Source: Solirubrobacterales bacterium
GTDB taxonomy: Bacteria > Actinomycetota > Thermoleophilia > Solirubrobacterales > Solirubrobacteraceae
Assembly: GCA_009781575.1 (NCBI GenBank)
Contig: WQXW01000168.1
Span: forward strand, 1 to 5,039
DNA: 5,039 nt
Direction of reading: 5' to 3'
Position numbers and translations under genes: made by a program. Positions 4,769 through 5,039 of this stretch are shown here, piece after piece (position 1 is the stretch's first letter; every line of letters starts with the position of its first letter). A model generated the notes under the pieces. It searched no databases, was not told where the DNA came from, and saw only the letters and a program-made list of their open reading frames with translations.

Positions 4769-5039
4769 AGGCCAGCTCGCGCAGCCGCTCCGCCTCCGCG
4801 CGCGCCGCGCTCGCCGGCTCTCCCCCGCGCGTCAGGTGCGCGTTGGCGATCGCGCGCGACACCGCCACCAGTCCGCCCGCCGGCCCGGGCGCGAACGCCG
4901 GCGCCAGCTCGCCCACGCGACCCCCCTGCGCGCCCACGCCCGGCAGCAGGAACGGCGCGTGGGGCATCCACTCGCGCGCGCGCCCCAGCAGCGCCGGCGC
5001 CGTCGCGCCCACCACCGCGCCCACGTCGGAGATCCCCGC
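4752..5039 (-). CDS. pyrF: Orotidine 5'-phosphate decarboxylase, subfamily 2 (C-terminal part, runs off right edge)
   Basis: The minus-strand frame is open from the right edge (5039) to TAG at 4754-4752, giving 95 residues. It reads [10 protein letters not shown], then [16 protein letters not shown], then [16 protein letters not shown]. This is the C-terminal phosphate-binding part of the (beta/alpha)8 barrel of PyrF subfamily 2, the form usual in actinobacteria. PyrF decarboxylates OMP to UMP, the last step of de novo pyrimidine synthesis, in the cytoplasm. The catalytic DxKxxD motif would lie further upstream, outside the window. The GTG at 5024-5022 is internal, since the VGAVVGAT strand is preceded in frame by AGISD. 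After the SRAIANA helix the protein ends with an Ala/Glu/Arg-rich helix, as expected for the family. The neighbouring genes to the right are not visible. Confidence 0.9.
   Translation of the reverse strand, partial: AGISDVGAVVGATAPALLGRAREWMPHAPFLLPGVGAQGGRVGELAPAFAPGPAGGLVAVSRAIANAHLTRGGEPASAARAEAERLRELAWTLAS

Noticed and set aside
3868..4971. Minus-strand open frame running across the kinase gene and the pyrF end in another frame
   Set aside because: Gly/Ala/Arg-rich and out of frame with both recognised genes, which fully explain the region apart from the gap.

Overview
The window is very GC-rich, with GC-heavy third codon positions, GTG starts and long spurious antisense open frames. This points to a high-GC actinobacterium-type genome. 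The style of the predicted proteins (LolA-like protein plus ABC-2 exporter, FruK-like hexose kinase, subfamily-2 PyrF, membrane-anchored cytochrome c) fits Thermoleophilia such as Solirubrobacterales. That placement is inferred from remembered family resemblance, not from a search.

Layout: (1) 1-329, minus strand: the N-terminal 109 codons of a membrane-anchored c-type cytochrome running off the left edge. (2) 330-436: a short divergent intergenic region with an AT-rich island. (3) 437-3631, plus strand: a tight three-gene operon of a LolA-like exported or membrane-anchored protein, an ABC-2-type ATPase (1-bp gap) and an ABC-2 permease (4-bp GTGA overlap). (4) 3648-4607, minus strand: a PfkB/1-phosphofructokinase-family sugar kinase, convergent with the operon and separated from it by only 16 bp. 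(5) 4608-4751: an intergenic stretch with a weak promoter candidate and a 23-bp tandem repeat. (6) 4752-5039, minus strand: the C-terminal 95 residues of orotidine 5'-phosphate decarboxylase (PyrF, subfamily 2), running off the right edge.

How the genes fit together: the operon probably makes an ABC exporter together with a LolA/RseB-fold protein that acts on the extracytoplasmic side. The substrate cannot be read from the sequence. PyrF (pyrimidine synthesis) and the sugar kinase lie in the same direction but are separated by about 144 bp, so they need not be co-transcribed. The cytochrome belongs to a respiratory locus to the left.

I see no RNA gene, insertion sequence, CRISPR array or phage element. 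Most of the window is ordinary chromosomal housekeeping and transport. The least ordinary parts are the low-complexity Ser/Gly and Ala/Gly segments in the operon proteins, and the presence of a LolA-fold protein beside an ABC-2 exporter rather than a LolCDE-type system.
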